In this document: positions 6,386 through 13,639 of the stretch, piece by piece
Position numbering within the stretch: the first letter of the stretch is position 1
Layout of the letters: each line of letters opens with the position of its first letter
Assembly (NCBI GenBank): GCA_035550315.1
Contig: DASZPL010000080.1
Span: forward strand, 1-18,265
Source of the DNA: DASZPL01 sp035550315
GTDB lineage: Bacteria; Actinomycetota; Actinomycetes; JAFAQI01
Direction of reading: 5' to 3'
DNA length: 18,265 bases
Translations under genes and position numbers: made by a program
The notes under the pieces: generated by a model
Database searches by the model: none
What the model saw: only the letters and a program-made list of their open reading frames with translations
What the model was told of the DNA's origin: nothing

Positions 6386-7509
6386 CCCGGCTGCTGGTCG
6401 TCACCAACGACTTCCCGCCGCGCCCCGGCGGGATCCAGTCGTTCGTGCACGGCGTGGTCGCCCGGCTGCCCGCCGACCAGGTCACGGTGCTGACGTCGCG
6501 CTGGCGCGGGTGCGAGGAGTGGGATGCGGCGCAGCCGTTCCGGGTGGTCCGTCACGGTACGTCGGTCCTGCTCCCGACACCCGACGTACGCCGGACGGCG
6601 GCCCGGCTGATGGCCGAGGTGGGTTGTACCGCCGTGTGGTTCGGCGCGGCGGCGCCGCTCGGGTTGCTCGCGCCGGCGCTGCGCCGGGCCGGGGCCGAGC
6701 GGATCGTGGCGAGCACCCACGGCCACGAGCCGGGCTGGGCGGCGCTGCCGGCGGCCCGGCAGCTGCTGCGGCGAGTCGCCGGCTCGGTCGACGTCGTCAC
6801 CTATCTCGGTGAGTACACCCGCCGCCGGTTGGCGGCTGGGCTCGGCGGAGCAGCCGACCGGCTGCAGCGGCTGGCGCCGGGTGTCGACGTGGAGGTGTTC
6901 CGGCCCGGTCTCGGCGCGGAGGTCCGCGCCAGCCTCGGGCTGGACGCCCGGCCGGTGGTCGTCTGCGTGTCGCGGCTGATGCCGCGCAAGGGCCAGGACG
7001 TGTTGATCAGGGCGTTGCCCGAGATCCGGCGCCACGTGCCGGATGCCGCGCTGCTGTTGGTCGGCGGCGGTCCGTCGCGCGATCGGCTGCAGCGGCTCAG
7101 CGCCGAGCTGCAGGTCGACGCCGACGTCGTCATGGCCGGATCGGTCGCGCCGGAGCGGTTGCCGGCGTACTACGGCGCCGGCGACGTGTTCGCGATGCCG
7201 TGCCGGGAGCGGCTGCACGGCCTGGACATCGAGGGCCTCGGAATGGTTTTCCTCGAAGCCGCAGCGTGCGGGCTTCCGGTCGTGGCCGGCCGATCGGGCG
7301 GGTCGCCGGAAGCGGTGGCGGACGGTCTCGGCGGCCGGGTCGTCGACGGGCGTTCGGTCGAGCAGGTTGCCGTCGCGGTCGCCGGCCTGCTCGCCGACCC
7401 GGCCGCGGCCGCGATGGGCCGCGCCGGCCGCGAGTGGGTGCAGCGCGAGTGGTCCTGGGGGCGGACGATGGCCGACTTCCGCGCTGCGCTCGGGCGGCCG
7501 GCGGGCTAG
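6382..7509 (+). CDS. pimB: GDP-mannose-dependent phosphatidylinositol monomannoside mannosyltransferase (GT4)
   Basis: This 375-residue GT-B glycosyltransferase begins MTRLLVVTNDFPPRPGGIQS, the glycine-rich acceptor loop typical of PimB. Other family signatures are GHEPGWA (about 116-122), SRLMPRKGQDVLI (about 198-210) and the nucleotide-sugar site GLDIEGLGMVFLEAAACGLP (about 280-299) with the paired acidic residues of GT4 enzymes. PimB adds the second mannose to phosphatidylinositol monomannoside at the cytoplasmic membrane face, an early step toward PIMs, lipomannan and lipoarabinomannan. The ATG overlaps the peptidase stop and AGGAG (6372-6376) lies five bases upstream. The TAG stop interlocks with the stop of the convergent fadD gene in CTAG. 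Rv2188c is the apparent counterpart. A different GT4 acceptor cannot be excluded. Confidence 0.88.
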   Translation: MTRLLVVTNDFPPRPGGIQSFVHGVVARLPADQVTVLTSRWRGCEEWDAAQPFRVVRHGTSVLLPTPDVRRTAARLMAEVGCTAVWFGAAAPLGLLAPALRRAGAERIVASTHGHEPGWAALPAARQLLRRVAGSVDVVTYLGEYTRRRLAAGLGGAADRLQRLAPGVDVEVFRPGLGAEVRASLGLDARPVVVCVSRLMPRKGQDVLIRALPEIRRHVPDAALLLVGGGPSRDRLQRLSAELQVDADVVMAGSVAPERLPAYYGAGDVFAMPCRERLHGLDIEGLGMVFLEAAACGLPVVAGRSGGSPEAVADGLGGRVVDGRSVEQVAVAVAGLLADPAAAAMGRAGREWVQREWSWGRTMADFRAALGRPAG

Positions 7510-9311
7510 GCCGGCTTTGGTGCGGCGTAGATCGCGTCGACTGCCTTGGCGTAGTCGTCGAGCACGACGTTGCGCTTCACCTTCAACGACGGTGTCAGAT
7601 GCCCGCTTTCCACCGTCCAGTCGTCCGGCAGGATGGTGAACGCCTTGATCGCCTCCGCCTTCGACACCGCCTTGTTGGCGTCATCGACGGCGCGCTGGAT
7701 CTCCGCCCGCAGGTCCGCGTCATCGACCAAATCGGCGACGCTCGCCGACTCCGGCTTGCCGTGCGCTGCCTTCCAGTCCGGGAACGCCTCCTCGTCGATG
7801 GTGACCAGAGCGGCGATGAACGGCTGGTTGTCACCGACCACGAGGCACTGACTCACCAGCGCGTGGGCCCGCAACCGGTCTTCGAGTACGGCGGGGGCGA
7901 CGTTCTTGCCACCGGCCGTGACGATGAGTTCCTTCTTGCGGCCGGTGATCGTCAGATAACCGTCGGCGTCGAGCCGCCCGATGTCGCCGGTGTGGAACCA
8001 GCCGTCGGTCATGGCGTCGGCGGTCGCGGCGGCGTTGTTGTAGTAGCCCGCGAACACGTTGCCGCCCTTGAGCAGGATCTCCCCGTCATCGGCGATCCGC
8101 ACCGTGCATCCGGGGATCGGCCGGCCGACGGTCCCGACCTTCATCGCGTCGGGCCGGTTCACCGTGGCGCCCGCGGTGGTCTCGGTCAGGCCATAACCCT
8201 CGTAGATCGGGATGCCGACGCCGCGGAAGAAGTGCCCGAGCCGCTGGCCGAGCGGCGCGCCGCCGGAGATCGCGCCGATCGCCTTCCCGCCGAGCGCGGC
8301 CCGCAGCTTGCCGTACACCAGGACGTCGAACAGCTTGTGCGGCACGGCGTACGCCGCGCGCATCAGTGGGTTGCCGTCGAGCGAGCGGCTGTAGCCGATG
8401 GCGACCGCCTCGGCGGCGTCGAAGATGGCTCCCTTGCCGTCGGCGTGCGCCCGCTGCTTCGCGGTGTTGTAGACCTTCTCGAACACCCGCGGCACCGACA
8501 GCACGAACGTCGGCTGGAACGCCGCCAGATCCGGCAGCAGGTTCTTGATGTCCGCGGTGTGGCCCATCCGGACCCGGCTCTGCACGCAGCCGACCTGAAT
8601 GATCCGCGCGAACACGTGCGCGAGCGGAAGGAACAACAGCGTCGACTGGTTGTCGCCGAACATGTCGGTCAGCCCGGTCGTGGTCGCCGTCGCGTCGACC
8701 AGGAAGTTGCCGTGCGTCAGCTCGCAGCCCTTCGGCCGGCCGGTCGTGCCCGAGGTGTAGATGATCGTCGCCAAGCTGTCGGCGCGCAGCGTGCGTCGCC
8801 GCTCGTCGATCTCGCCGGCACTGACGCCGGCGCCGGCCTTGGCCAACTCCTCGACGGCGCCGCCTTCGATGCTCCACACCTGCCGCACACTCTTGAGCCG
8901 CGAGGCCACCTCGTCGTAGGCGGCCCGGTGCGTGCCCGTCTCGAGGAAGACGCCGACCGCGCCGGAGTCGGAGACGATCCACTCGATCTGTTCAGCGGAC
9001 GACGTCTCGTAGATCGGCACGGTGACCGCGCCGGCGGTCCAGATCGCGTAATCCAGGACGGTCCACTCGTAGCGGGTCGCCGACATGATGCACACCCGCT
9101 CGCCGGGCTTGACGCCGCTGGCGATTAGGCCCGCCGCGACCGAGTTGACCTCGTCCGCGAACTCCTTGGCGGTCACCGGTTGCCACTGGCCGGCGACCTT
9201 CCGGCTGAAGACCGGCAGGTCGGCGTGCTCGGCGGCGTTCTCGCGGACCGCGTCGGTGAGGTTTGCGTCCTCCTGGATCACAAAGTCCGCGGGTACGGAA
9301 AATTCGGTCAC
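7506..9311 (-). CDS. Long-chain fatty acid-CoA ligase (FadD15 type)
   Basis: This 601-residue AMP-forming ligase activates fatty acids to acyl-CoA through an acyl-adenylate. Motifs are the phosphate loop YTSGTTGRPKG (185-195), EGYGLTETTAG (371-381), GEILLKGGNVFAGYY (410-424), TGDIGRLDADGYLTITGRKK (441-460) and the C-terminal LTPSLKVKR with probable catalytic K577. The GTG at 9311 is chosen because GAGGAG stands five bases upstream and the resulting length fits the family. An in-frame ATG at 9341 lacks such a site. It matches the fadD15 position next to pimB in M. tuberculosis. The final TAG shares CTAG with the pimB stop. TACGAT at 9364-9359 is a candidate -10. Confidence 0.92.
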   Translation of the reverse strand: MTEFSVPADFVIQEDANLTDAVRENAAEHADLPVFSRKVAGQWQPVTAKEFADEVNSVAAGLIASGVKPGERVCIMSATRYEWTVLDYAIWTAGAVTVPIYETSSAEQIEWIVSDSGAVGVFLETGTHRAAYDEVASRLKSVRQVWSIEGGAVEELAKAGAGVSAGEIDERRRTLRADSLATIIYTSGTTGRPKGCELTHGNFLVDATATTTGLTDMFGDNQSTLLFLPLAHVFARIIQVGCVQSRVRMGHTADIKNLLPDLAAFQPTFVLSVPRVFEKVYNTAKQRAHADGKGAIFDAAEAVAIGYSRSLDGNPLMRAAYAVPHKLFDVLVYGKLRAALGGKAIGAISGGAPLGQRLGHFFRGVGIPIYEGYGLTETTAGATVNRPDAMKVGTVGRPIPGCTVRIADDGEILLKGGNVFAGYYNNAAATADAMTDGWFHTGDIGRLDADGYLTITGRKKELIVTAGGKNVAPAVLEDRLRAHALVSQCLVVGDNQPFIAALVTIDEEAFPDWKAAHGKPESASVADLVDDADLRAEIQRAVDDANKAVSKAEAIKAFTILPDDWTVESGHLTPSLKVKRNVVLDDYAKAVDAIYAAPKPA

Positions 9312-9358
9312 ACGCTCTCCTCGATCCGGCGCCGGCTCCATCGTCGGTGCGCCGTCAA

Positions 9359-9364
9359 ATCGTA
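9359..9364 (-). promoter_or_regulatory. Candidate -10 box of the acyl-CoA ligase gene
   Basis: TACGAT on the minus strand (9364 to 9359) would start transcription near 9352, giving a leader of about 40 bases with GAGGAG. No convincing -35 is visible. Confidence 0.35.
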
Positions 9365-9430
9365 GGCATCGGCCGGTCCATCCGCCCGACCCGCGTTCAG
9401 GTCACGCTCCGAAGTGCCGATGCCCCGAAG

Positions 9431-9814
9431 GTGGACGACTGTCACGCATGCGGCTCCGCGCTGCCCGCGGGCGCCGCGTGGTGCTCGCTGTGCTTCACCG
9501 AGGTACGCCGCCCTCCGGCGCCGGTGACGTCCGCCGCTCCGGAGGCCGCCGCACCCGAGGTTGCCATCGTGTCCGCGGGCTGGTCGTGCCCGCGATGCGG
9601 CACCGCGGCGACGGCGCTGGACGTGCGTTGCGCCGCTTGCGGCGCCGGCCTGCTCGAACCGAGCCCGCGCCGCGTGACCCGGCTGCCGCTGCTCGGCGAC
9701 CCGTCGCAGTTGTCCACGGGCCGGCGGGCCGCGGCGGGGGCGATCGCCGCGCTTGCCGTGGCCGCCGTACTGGTCCTGCTGGCCAGCATCGCCGGGCTGG
9801 CGCTGCAGGCCTGA
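9431..9814 (+). CDS. Double zinc-ribbon protein with a C-terminal membrane anchor
   Basis: From GTG 9431 the protein has 127 residues. Two CxxC-x10-CxxC ribbons are visible, C4-H-A-C7 with C18-S-L-C21 and a second pair C-P-R-C / C-A-A-C (about 55-72). Each likely binds one zinc. A single hydrophobic helix of about 24 residues (GAIAALAVAAVLVLLASIAG) ends four residues before the C terminus, giving tail-anchored topology with the ribbons in the cytoplasm. The function is unknown. The start is uncertain: no Shine-Dalgarno sequence or -10 stands at the right distance, and the frame is open upstream with a GTG near 9347. GTG 9431 directly precedes the first ribbon. It is divergent from the ligase gene and 25 bases ahead of the phosphoesterase gene. 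Confidence 0.72.
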   Translation: MDDCHACGSALPAGAAWCSLCFTEVRRPPAPVTSAAPEAAAPEVAIVSAGWSCPRCGTAATALDVRCAACGAGLLEPSPRRVTRLPLLGDPSQLSTGRRAAAGAIAALAVAAVLVLLASIAGLALQA

Positions 9815-9827
9815 GCAGCGAGATTCG

Positions 9828-9833
9828 TACGCT
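9828..9833 (+). promoter_or_regulatory. Probable leaderless -10 box of the metallophosphoesterase gene
   Basis: TACGCT, then TGCTGA, then ATG at 9840. The six-base spacing predicts transcription starting at the A of the ATG. No Shine-Dalgarno sequence precedes the gene. Confidence 0.5.
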
Positions 9834-9839
9834 TGCTGA

Positions 9840-10604
9840 ATGCGGGTGCACGTCGTCTCGGACGTCCACGGACACGCCGAGGCGCTGGCGCGCGCCGGTG
9901 ACGGCGCCGATGCGCTGATCTGCCTCGGTGACCTGGTGCTCTTCCTCGACTACGACGATGCCGGCGGCGGCATCTTCGCCGAGCTGTTCGGTGCCGACGC
10001 CGCGGCGCGGCTGATCGGGCTGCGCACCGAGCGCCGGTTCGACGAGGCGCGCGAGTTCTCCCGCGGCCTGTGGGAGGAGGTCGGCGACCGGCAGACGGTG
10101 ATCGAGGCCGCCGTCCGGCGGCAGTACGCCGCGATGTTCGCCGCGATGCCGACGCCGACCTATGCGACGTACGGCAACGTCGACATCCCGGCGCTCTGGC
10201 CGGAGTACGCGCACGACGGCGTCCGCGTGCTCGACGGCGAGCGGGCCGACATCGGGGGGCGGTCGTTCGGCTTTGTCGGCGGTGGCTTGCAGACGCCGAT
10301 GCGCACACCATTCGAGATCAGCGACGAGGCGTACGCCGCCAAGGTCGCCGCGGTCGGTGCGGTGGACGTGCTGTGCTGCCACATCCCGCCGGACCTGCCG
10401 CAGCTGCTCTACGACGTCCAGGCCCGGCGGATGGAGCGCGGCAGCAGCGCCGTGCTCGATGCGATCCGCGACACCCAGCCGGACCTGGTGCTGTTCGGCC
10501 ACGTGCACAACCCGCTGGCATCGCGGGTGCGGATCGGGCGGACGGAGTGCATCAACGTCGGCCACTTCCGCGCGCGGCGCACGCCGTACGTCCTGGCTTG
10601 GTGA
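9840..10604 (+). CDS. Calcineurin-like metallophosphoesterase
   Basis: This 254-residue protein has the metal ligands of the family in order: D8 and H10 in SDVHGH, D31 in LGDLV, N113 in YGNVD, H181 in CCHIPPD, and H221 and H223 in FGHVHN. The usual GNHD/E motif reads GNVD, with Val in place of His, so the general-acid His is absent, as in YfcE-like members with GNCD. The fold binds two metal ions and hydrolyses phosphoesters; the substrate is not evident. An insertion rich in Glu and Arg (about residues 45-95) separates the second and third motifs. Members of this family lie between the acyl-CoA ligase and SRPBCC genes in related actinobacteria, as far as I recall. The ATG appears leaderless. 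Confidence 0.88.
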   Translation: MRVHVVSDVHGHAEALARAGDGADALICLGDLVLFLDYDDAGGGIFAELFGADAAARLIGLRTERRFDEAREFSRGLWEEVGDRQTVIEAAVRRQYAAMFAAMPTPTYATYGNVDIPALWPEYAHDGVRVLDGERADIGGRSFGFVGGGLQTPMRTPFEISDEAYAAKVAAVGAVDVLCCHIPPDLPQLLYDVQARRMERGSSAVLDAIRDTQPDLVLFGHVHNPLASRVRIGRTECINVGHFRARRTPYVLAW

Positions 10605-10616
10605 CCGGCCGAGGGT

Positions 10617-10622
10617 TAGGGT
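10617..10622 (+). promoter_or_regulatory. Candidate -10 box of the SRPBCC gene
   Basis: TAGGGT at 10617-10622 would start transcription near 10629, just before GAGGAGG (10632-10638). The gene could therefore have its own short leader in the 39-bp gap after the phosphoesterase gene. Confidence 0.35.
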
Positions 10623-10643
10623 CCGCTCGACGAGGAGGTCACC

Positions 10644-11093
10644 GTGGTGGACAGGGCCAGTTCGAGCATCGTGATCAACGCCGACCAGCCGGCTGTCATG
10701 GCGGTGATCGCCGACTTCGAGCACTACCCGGAGTGGTCCACGGCGATCAAGCAGGTCACGATCGACGAGACCGGCGCCGACGGCCGCGGGACGCAGGCGA
10801 CCTTCACCCTCGACGCCGGCGTGCTCAAGGACACCTACACCCTCGCCTACACCTGGGGCGGCGACGACCGCGTCGACTGGCGGCTGGTCAAGGGCCGGGC
10901 GATGAAGTCGCAGGAGGGGACCTACGAGCTGCGGCCTGCCAACGGCGGCACCGAGGTGACCTACCACCTGGCGGTCGAGCTGGCCGTCCCGATGCTCGGC
11001 ATGTTCAAGCGCAAGGCCGAGAAGATGATCATGGACACCGCGCTCAAGGGGCTGAAGAAGCGCGTGGAGGAGGGCGTAGCGCCCACCACGTAG
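10644..11093 (+). CDS. SRPBCC (START-like, polyketide cyclase/dehydrase type) protein
   Basis: This 149-residue protein shows the SRPBCC pattern: an initial strand (SSSIVINADQPAVMAVIADF), the FEHYPEWSTAIKQV helix-strand element (about 26-39), repeated beta strands and a long C-terminal amphipathic helix (MFKRKAEKMIMDTALKGLKK). The fold makes a deep hydrophobic pocket for lipids or polyketides; the ligand is unknown. It matches the size and position of TB16.3 (Rv2185c) in M. tuberculosis. GTG 10644 is preceded by GAGGAGG with a five-base gap. GTG 10647 directly follows and is an alternative. Its stop codon TAG forms the first three bases of the predicted -10 box of the next gene. Confidence 0.87.
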   Translation: MVDRASSSIVINADQPAVMAVIADFEHYPEWSTAIKQVTIDETGADGRGTQATFTLDAGVLKDTYTLAYTWGGDDRVDWRLVKGRAMKSQEGTYELRPANGGTEVTYHLAVELAVPMLGMFKRKAEKMIMDTALKGLKKRVEEGVAPTT

Positions 11094-11096
11094 CCT
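11091..11096 (+). promoter_or_regulatory. Probable leaderless -10 box of the ArsA-like gene
   Basis: TAGCCT, then GACCGG, then GTG at 11103. The TAG doubles as the stop codon of the SRPBCC gene. There is no Shine-Dalgarno sequence before the GTG, consistent with a leaderless transcript. Confidence 0.5.
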
Positions 11097-11102
11097 GACC
11101 GG

Positions 11103-12293
11103 GTGCGCGTCCTGCTGTTCACCGGAAAGGGTGGCGTCGGGAAGACGACAACGTCCGCCGCGACCGCCGCGCTGGCAGCCGCCCAGGGTCACAAGACGCT
11201 CGTGCTGTCGACCGATCCGGCCCATTCGCTGGCGGACGCGTTCGGCGTCGCGCTCGGCGCAGAGCCGACGGAGATCGACACCGGCTTGTGTGGCCAGCAG
11301 GTCGACGCGCAGGGCGCGTTCGAGGCGAGCTGGCGCGAGGTGCAGCACTACCTACGCGGCTTGCTGGAGCAAGGCGGCGTGGACCCGCTGGAAGCCGAAG
11401 AGCTCACCGTGCTCCCGGGGGCCGACGAAGTGCTCGCGCTGCTCGAGCTGCGGGCCCAGGCGGACAGCGGCCGGTGGGACGTCATCGTGGTCGACTGCGC
11501 ACCGACCGGCGAGACGCTGCGGCTGCTCGCACTGCCCGACGCGCTGCGCTGGTGGTTGCGGCGGATCTATCCCGACGACCGGCGGGTGCTGCGCGCGGTG
11601 CGGCCGGTGCTGACGCAGCTCGCCGGGCTGCCGGTGCCGCCCGAGGACGTGTTCGCCGCGACCGAGCGGCTGTCCGCGCGACTCGCCGCGGTCCGCGACC
11701 TGCTCGCCGATCCCGCGACGAGCTCGGTGCGGATGGTGCTGACGCCCGAGGCGGTCGTCGTGGCCGAGGCCCGGCGCACGTTGACGTCGCTGTCGCTCTA
11801 CGGCTACCGGGTCGACGGCGTGGTCGCCAATCGCGTGTTCCCCGCAGCGGGCGCCGACGACTGGCGGGCCGGCTGGGTCGCCGCCCAGCAGCGGCAGCTC
11901 GCGGAGGTCGCGACCGGCTTTCCCGGTCTGCCGGTGTGGCACGCGACGTACGCCGAGCGCGAGCCCGTCGGCCTCGACGACCTGCTGACCTTGGCAACGG
12001 CGACGTACGCCGGGAGCGACCCGCTCGAGATCGTGGGCACCGCGGCGCCGGTCGACATCGAGCGGCTGAACAGCGACGAGTACGTCCTGGCGATCGCGCT
12101 GCCGCACGCGCGTCGCTCCGACGTCGACTTGGCGCGCAAGGCCGACGACCTGGTCATCACGGTTGGCGGGCACCGGCGGTCGATTGCGCTGCCGAGCGTG
12201 CTGCGCCGCTGCACGGTCGACGGGGCCGCGCTGCGTGACGGCCAGCTGCGGGTGCGGTTTCGCGCCGACCCCGGGCAATGGATGCGCCGATGA
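11103..12293 (+). CDS. ArsA/Get3-family ATPase with C-terminal HSP20-like domain
   Basis: This 396-residue ATPase carries the deviant Walker A G8-K-G-G-V-G-K-T-T16, the switch I element DPAHSLADAF (38-47) and the switch II element D131-C-A-P-T-G-E-T. These are hallmarks of ArsA, Get3 and TRC40. The last 70 or so residues (from SDEYVLAIALPHARR at 324) form a small beta domain like the HSP20-type C-terminal region found in many bacterial ArsA homologues. I see no cysteine pair typical of arsenite binding and no ars genes nearby, so an arsenite pump role is unlikely. A chaperone or membrane-protein targeting role is inference. It corresponds to the Rv2184c position. The stop overlaps the next start as ATGA. 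Confidence 0.9.
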   Translation: MRVLLFTGKGGVGKTTTSAATAALAAAQGHKTLVLSTDPAHSLADAFGVALGAEPTEIDTGLCGQQVDAQGAFEASWREVQHYLRGLLEQGGVDPLEAEELTVLPGADEVLALLELRAQADSGRWDVIVVDCAPTGETLRLLALPDALRWWLRRIYPDDRRVLRAVRPVLTQLAGLPVPPEDVFAATERLSARLAAVRDLLADPATSSVRMVLTPEAVVVAEARRTLTSLSLYGYRVDGVVANRVFPAAGADDWRAGWVAAQQRQLAEVATGFPGLPVWHATYAEREPVGLDDLLTLATATYAGSDPLEIVGTAAPVDIERLNSDEYVLAIALPHARRSDVDLARKADDLVITVGGHRRSIALPSVLRRCTVDGAALRDGQLRVRFRADPGQWMRR

Positions 12294-12685
12294 CGCCGCC
12301 CCCGCACGCTCAGCCCGGTGAGGCGTCCGGTGCGCCGGGCCATGGGCCGCTCGCCGACGAGGCGGCGAAGTTGGCAGAGGCGATCGCGGAGTGGGCCAGG
12401 GGCGCGACCAGCGGCCTGAACCTCCCCATCGGCGACGCAGCCGAGTGCCGGCTCTGCCCGTTCTGCCAGTTGCTCGCCGTCCTGCGCCGGACGCAGCCGG
12501 AGACGTTCGGTCACCTCGCCGATGCCTCGAGCTCGCTGATCGCCGCGCTGCGGACCGTGGTCGAGCGGCACGAGGCCGCGGGTCACCGCAACGGCGGAGT
12601 TCAGCGGATCGATCTTGACCCGGGTGAGGGGCTCGACCACGAGACGCCGGCGGGCGGCGCGGAGCGCTCACACAGCGCCTCGTGA
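12290..12685 (+). CDS. Small conserved protein with CxxCxxC motif
   Basis: From ATG 12290 the protein has 131 residues. A variable Pro/Gly-rich N terminus is followed by a helix (LADEAAKLAEAIAEWARG), the motif C-R-L-C-P-F-C-Q (about 50-57), a long helical stretch to about residue 95 and an acidic disordered tail. The cysteines may bind a metal or a cluster, or serve redox. No function is known to me; by position it matches Rv2183c and the gene ahead of glkA in Streptomyces. ATG 12290 is preferred because it overlaps the ATPase stop (ATGA). ATG 12278 in the same frame would add four residues. The stop overlaps the glucokinase start as GTGA. Confidence 0.75.
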   Translation: MTPPPHAQPGEASGAPGHGPLADEAAKLAEAIAEWARGATSGLNLPIGDAAECRLCPFCQLLAVLRRTQPETFGHLADASSSLIAALRTVVERHEAAGHRNGGVQRIDLDPGEGLDHETPAGGAERSHSAS

Positions 12686-13626
12686 CCGCGGCCATCGGCA
12701 TCGACATCGGCGGGACGAAGGTCGCCGCCGGCGTCGTCGACGACGCCGGCCGGGTGCAAGCCATCCTCCGCCGCCCGACCCCCGGCCACGAGCCGGCCAA
12801 GGTCGTCGACCTGATCGTCGACCTGGTCAACCTGCTGGCGGCCGACCATCCTGTGGCGGCGGTGGGGATCGGCGCCGCCGGCTTGGTGGATGTGGAGCGC
12901 GCCACCGTCCGGTTCGCCGCGAACCTGGCATGGCGGGACGAGCCGCTGCGGGCCGACGTCGCCGCGCGGGTGTCGTTGCCGGTCGTCATCGAGAACGACG
13001 CCAACGCCGCGGCGTGGGGGGAGTACCGGTTCGGCGCCGGCGACCAGCAGCCGGACGTCGTGGTCCTCACGATCGGCACCGGGATCGGCGGCGCGATCAT
13101 CCTCGACGGCCGGTTGCACCGGGGCCGGTTCGGCGCGGCCGGCGAGCCGGGGCACTTACGGGTGGTGCCCAACGGGCTGCGCTGCGGCTGCGGCAACGAC
13201 GGCTGCCTGGAGCAGTACTCCAGCGGCACCGCCCTGGTGCGCGCGGCGCGCGAAGTTGCGCGGACCCGTCCGGCGGACGGTTGCCGGATGCTGGAGCTTG
13301 CCGGCGGCGACGTCAGCCACATCGACGGTCCGGTGGTCACCCAGGCCGCGCGGGAGGGCGACCCGGCCGCGGTCGCCTGCTTCGAGGAGATCGGTCGTTG
13401 GCTGGGCCAAGGCCTCGCCGATCTCGCGGCAATCCTCGACCCCGGCCGATTCGTCATCGGCGGCGGCGTGGCGGAAGCCGGTGAGCTGCTGCTCGCCCCG
13501 GCGCGCACCGAATTCGCGCAAGCGCTGACCGGGGCCGGTTACCGACCGCTCGCCGAGGTGGTGTCGGCCCGACTCGGCGAGCAGGCCGGACTGATCGGCG
13601 CCGCGGACCTCGCCCGGCAGCCATGA
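12682..13626 (+). CDS. glkA: ROK-family glucokinase
   Basis: This 314-residue kinase of the ROK family has the phosphate-binding loop D8-I-G-G-T-K13, the catalytic D106 in ENDANAAAWGE, the nucleotide loop GTGIGG (132-137), E155-P-G-H158 for sugar and zinc binding, and the zinc site C168-G-C170-G-x-x-G-C175. It lacks the N-terminal winged helix of ROK repressors, so it is an enzyme rather than a transcription factor. It would phosphorylate glucose to glucose-6-phosphate with ATP. Length and position match Streptomyces glkA, which also takes part in carbon catabolite repression. The GTG overlaps the upstream stop by four bases, so translation is probably coupled to the CxxCxxC protein. Specificity for another hexose is possible. 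Confidence 0.88.
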   Translation: MTAAIGIDIGGTKVAAGVVDDAGRVQAILRRPTPGHEPAKVVDLIVDLVNLLAADHPVAAVGIGAAGLVDVERATVRFAANLAWRDEPLRADVAARVSLPVVIENDANAAAWGEYRFGAGDQQPDVVVLTIGTGIGGAIILDGRLHRGRFGAAGEPGHLRVVPNGLRCGCGNDGCLEQYSSGTALVRAAREVARTRPADGCRMLELAGGDVSHIDGPVVTQAAREGDPAAVACFEEIGRWLGQGLADLAAILDPGRFVIGGGVAEAGELLLAPARTEFAQALTGAGYRPLAEVVSARLGEQAGLIGAADLARQP

Positions 13627-13639
13627 AGGGGATGGCGGA

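Noticed and set aside
7200..9128. Very long open frames on the strand opposite the acyl-CoA ligase, and similar ones opposite 376-2163, 11103-13508 and 14341-15570
   Set aside because: They are a by-product of high GC content at third codon positions. Their translations are rich in Arg, Gly, Ala and Pro with no recognisable domain, while the opposite strand has complete family motifs.
9365..9424. Inverted repeat GGCATCGG/CCGATGCC with a 44-base gap between the ligase and zinc-ribbon genes
   Set aside because: Eight-base arms with a long gap are expected by chance in GC-rich DNA, and no supporting promoter element lines up with it.
11103..12293. Arsenite efflux ATPase
   Set aside because: The ATPase lacks the arsenite-binding cysteine arrangement and no arsR, arsB or arsC gene is near, although the ATPase motifs themselves are clear.
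12682..13626. ROK-family transcriptional repressor
   Set aside because: The protein starts directly with the ATP-binding loop and has no N-terminal DNA-binding domain; the catalytic aspartate and zinc cysteines fit a sugar kinase.
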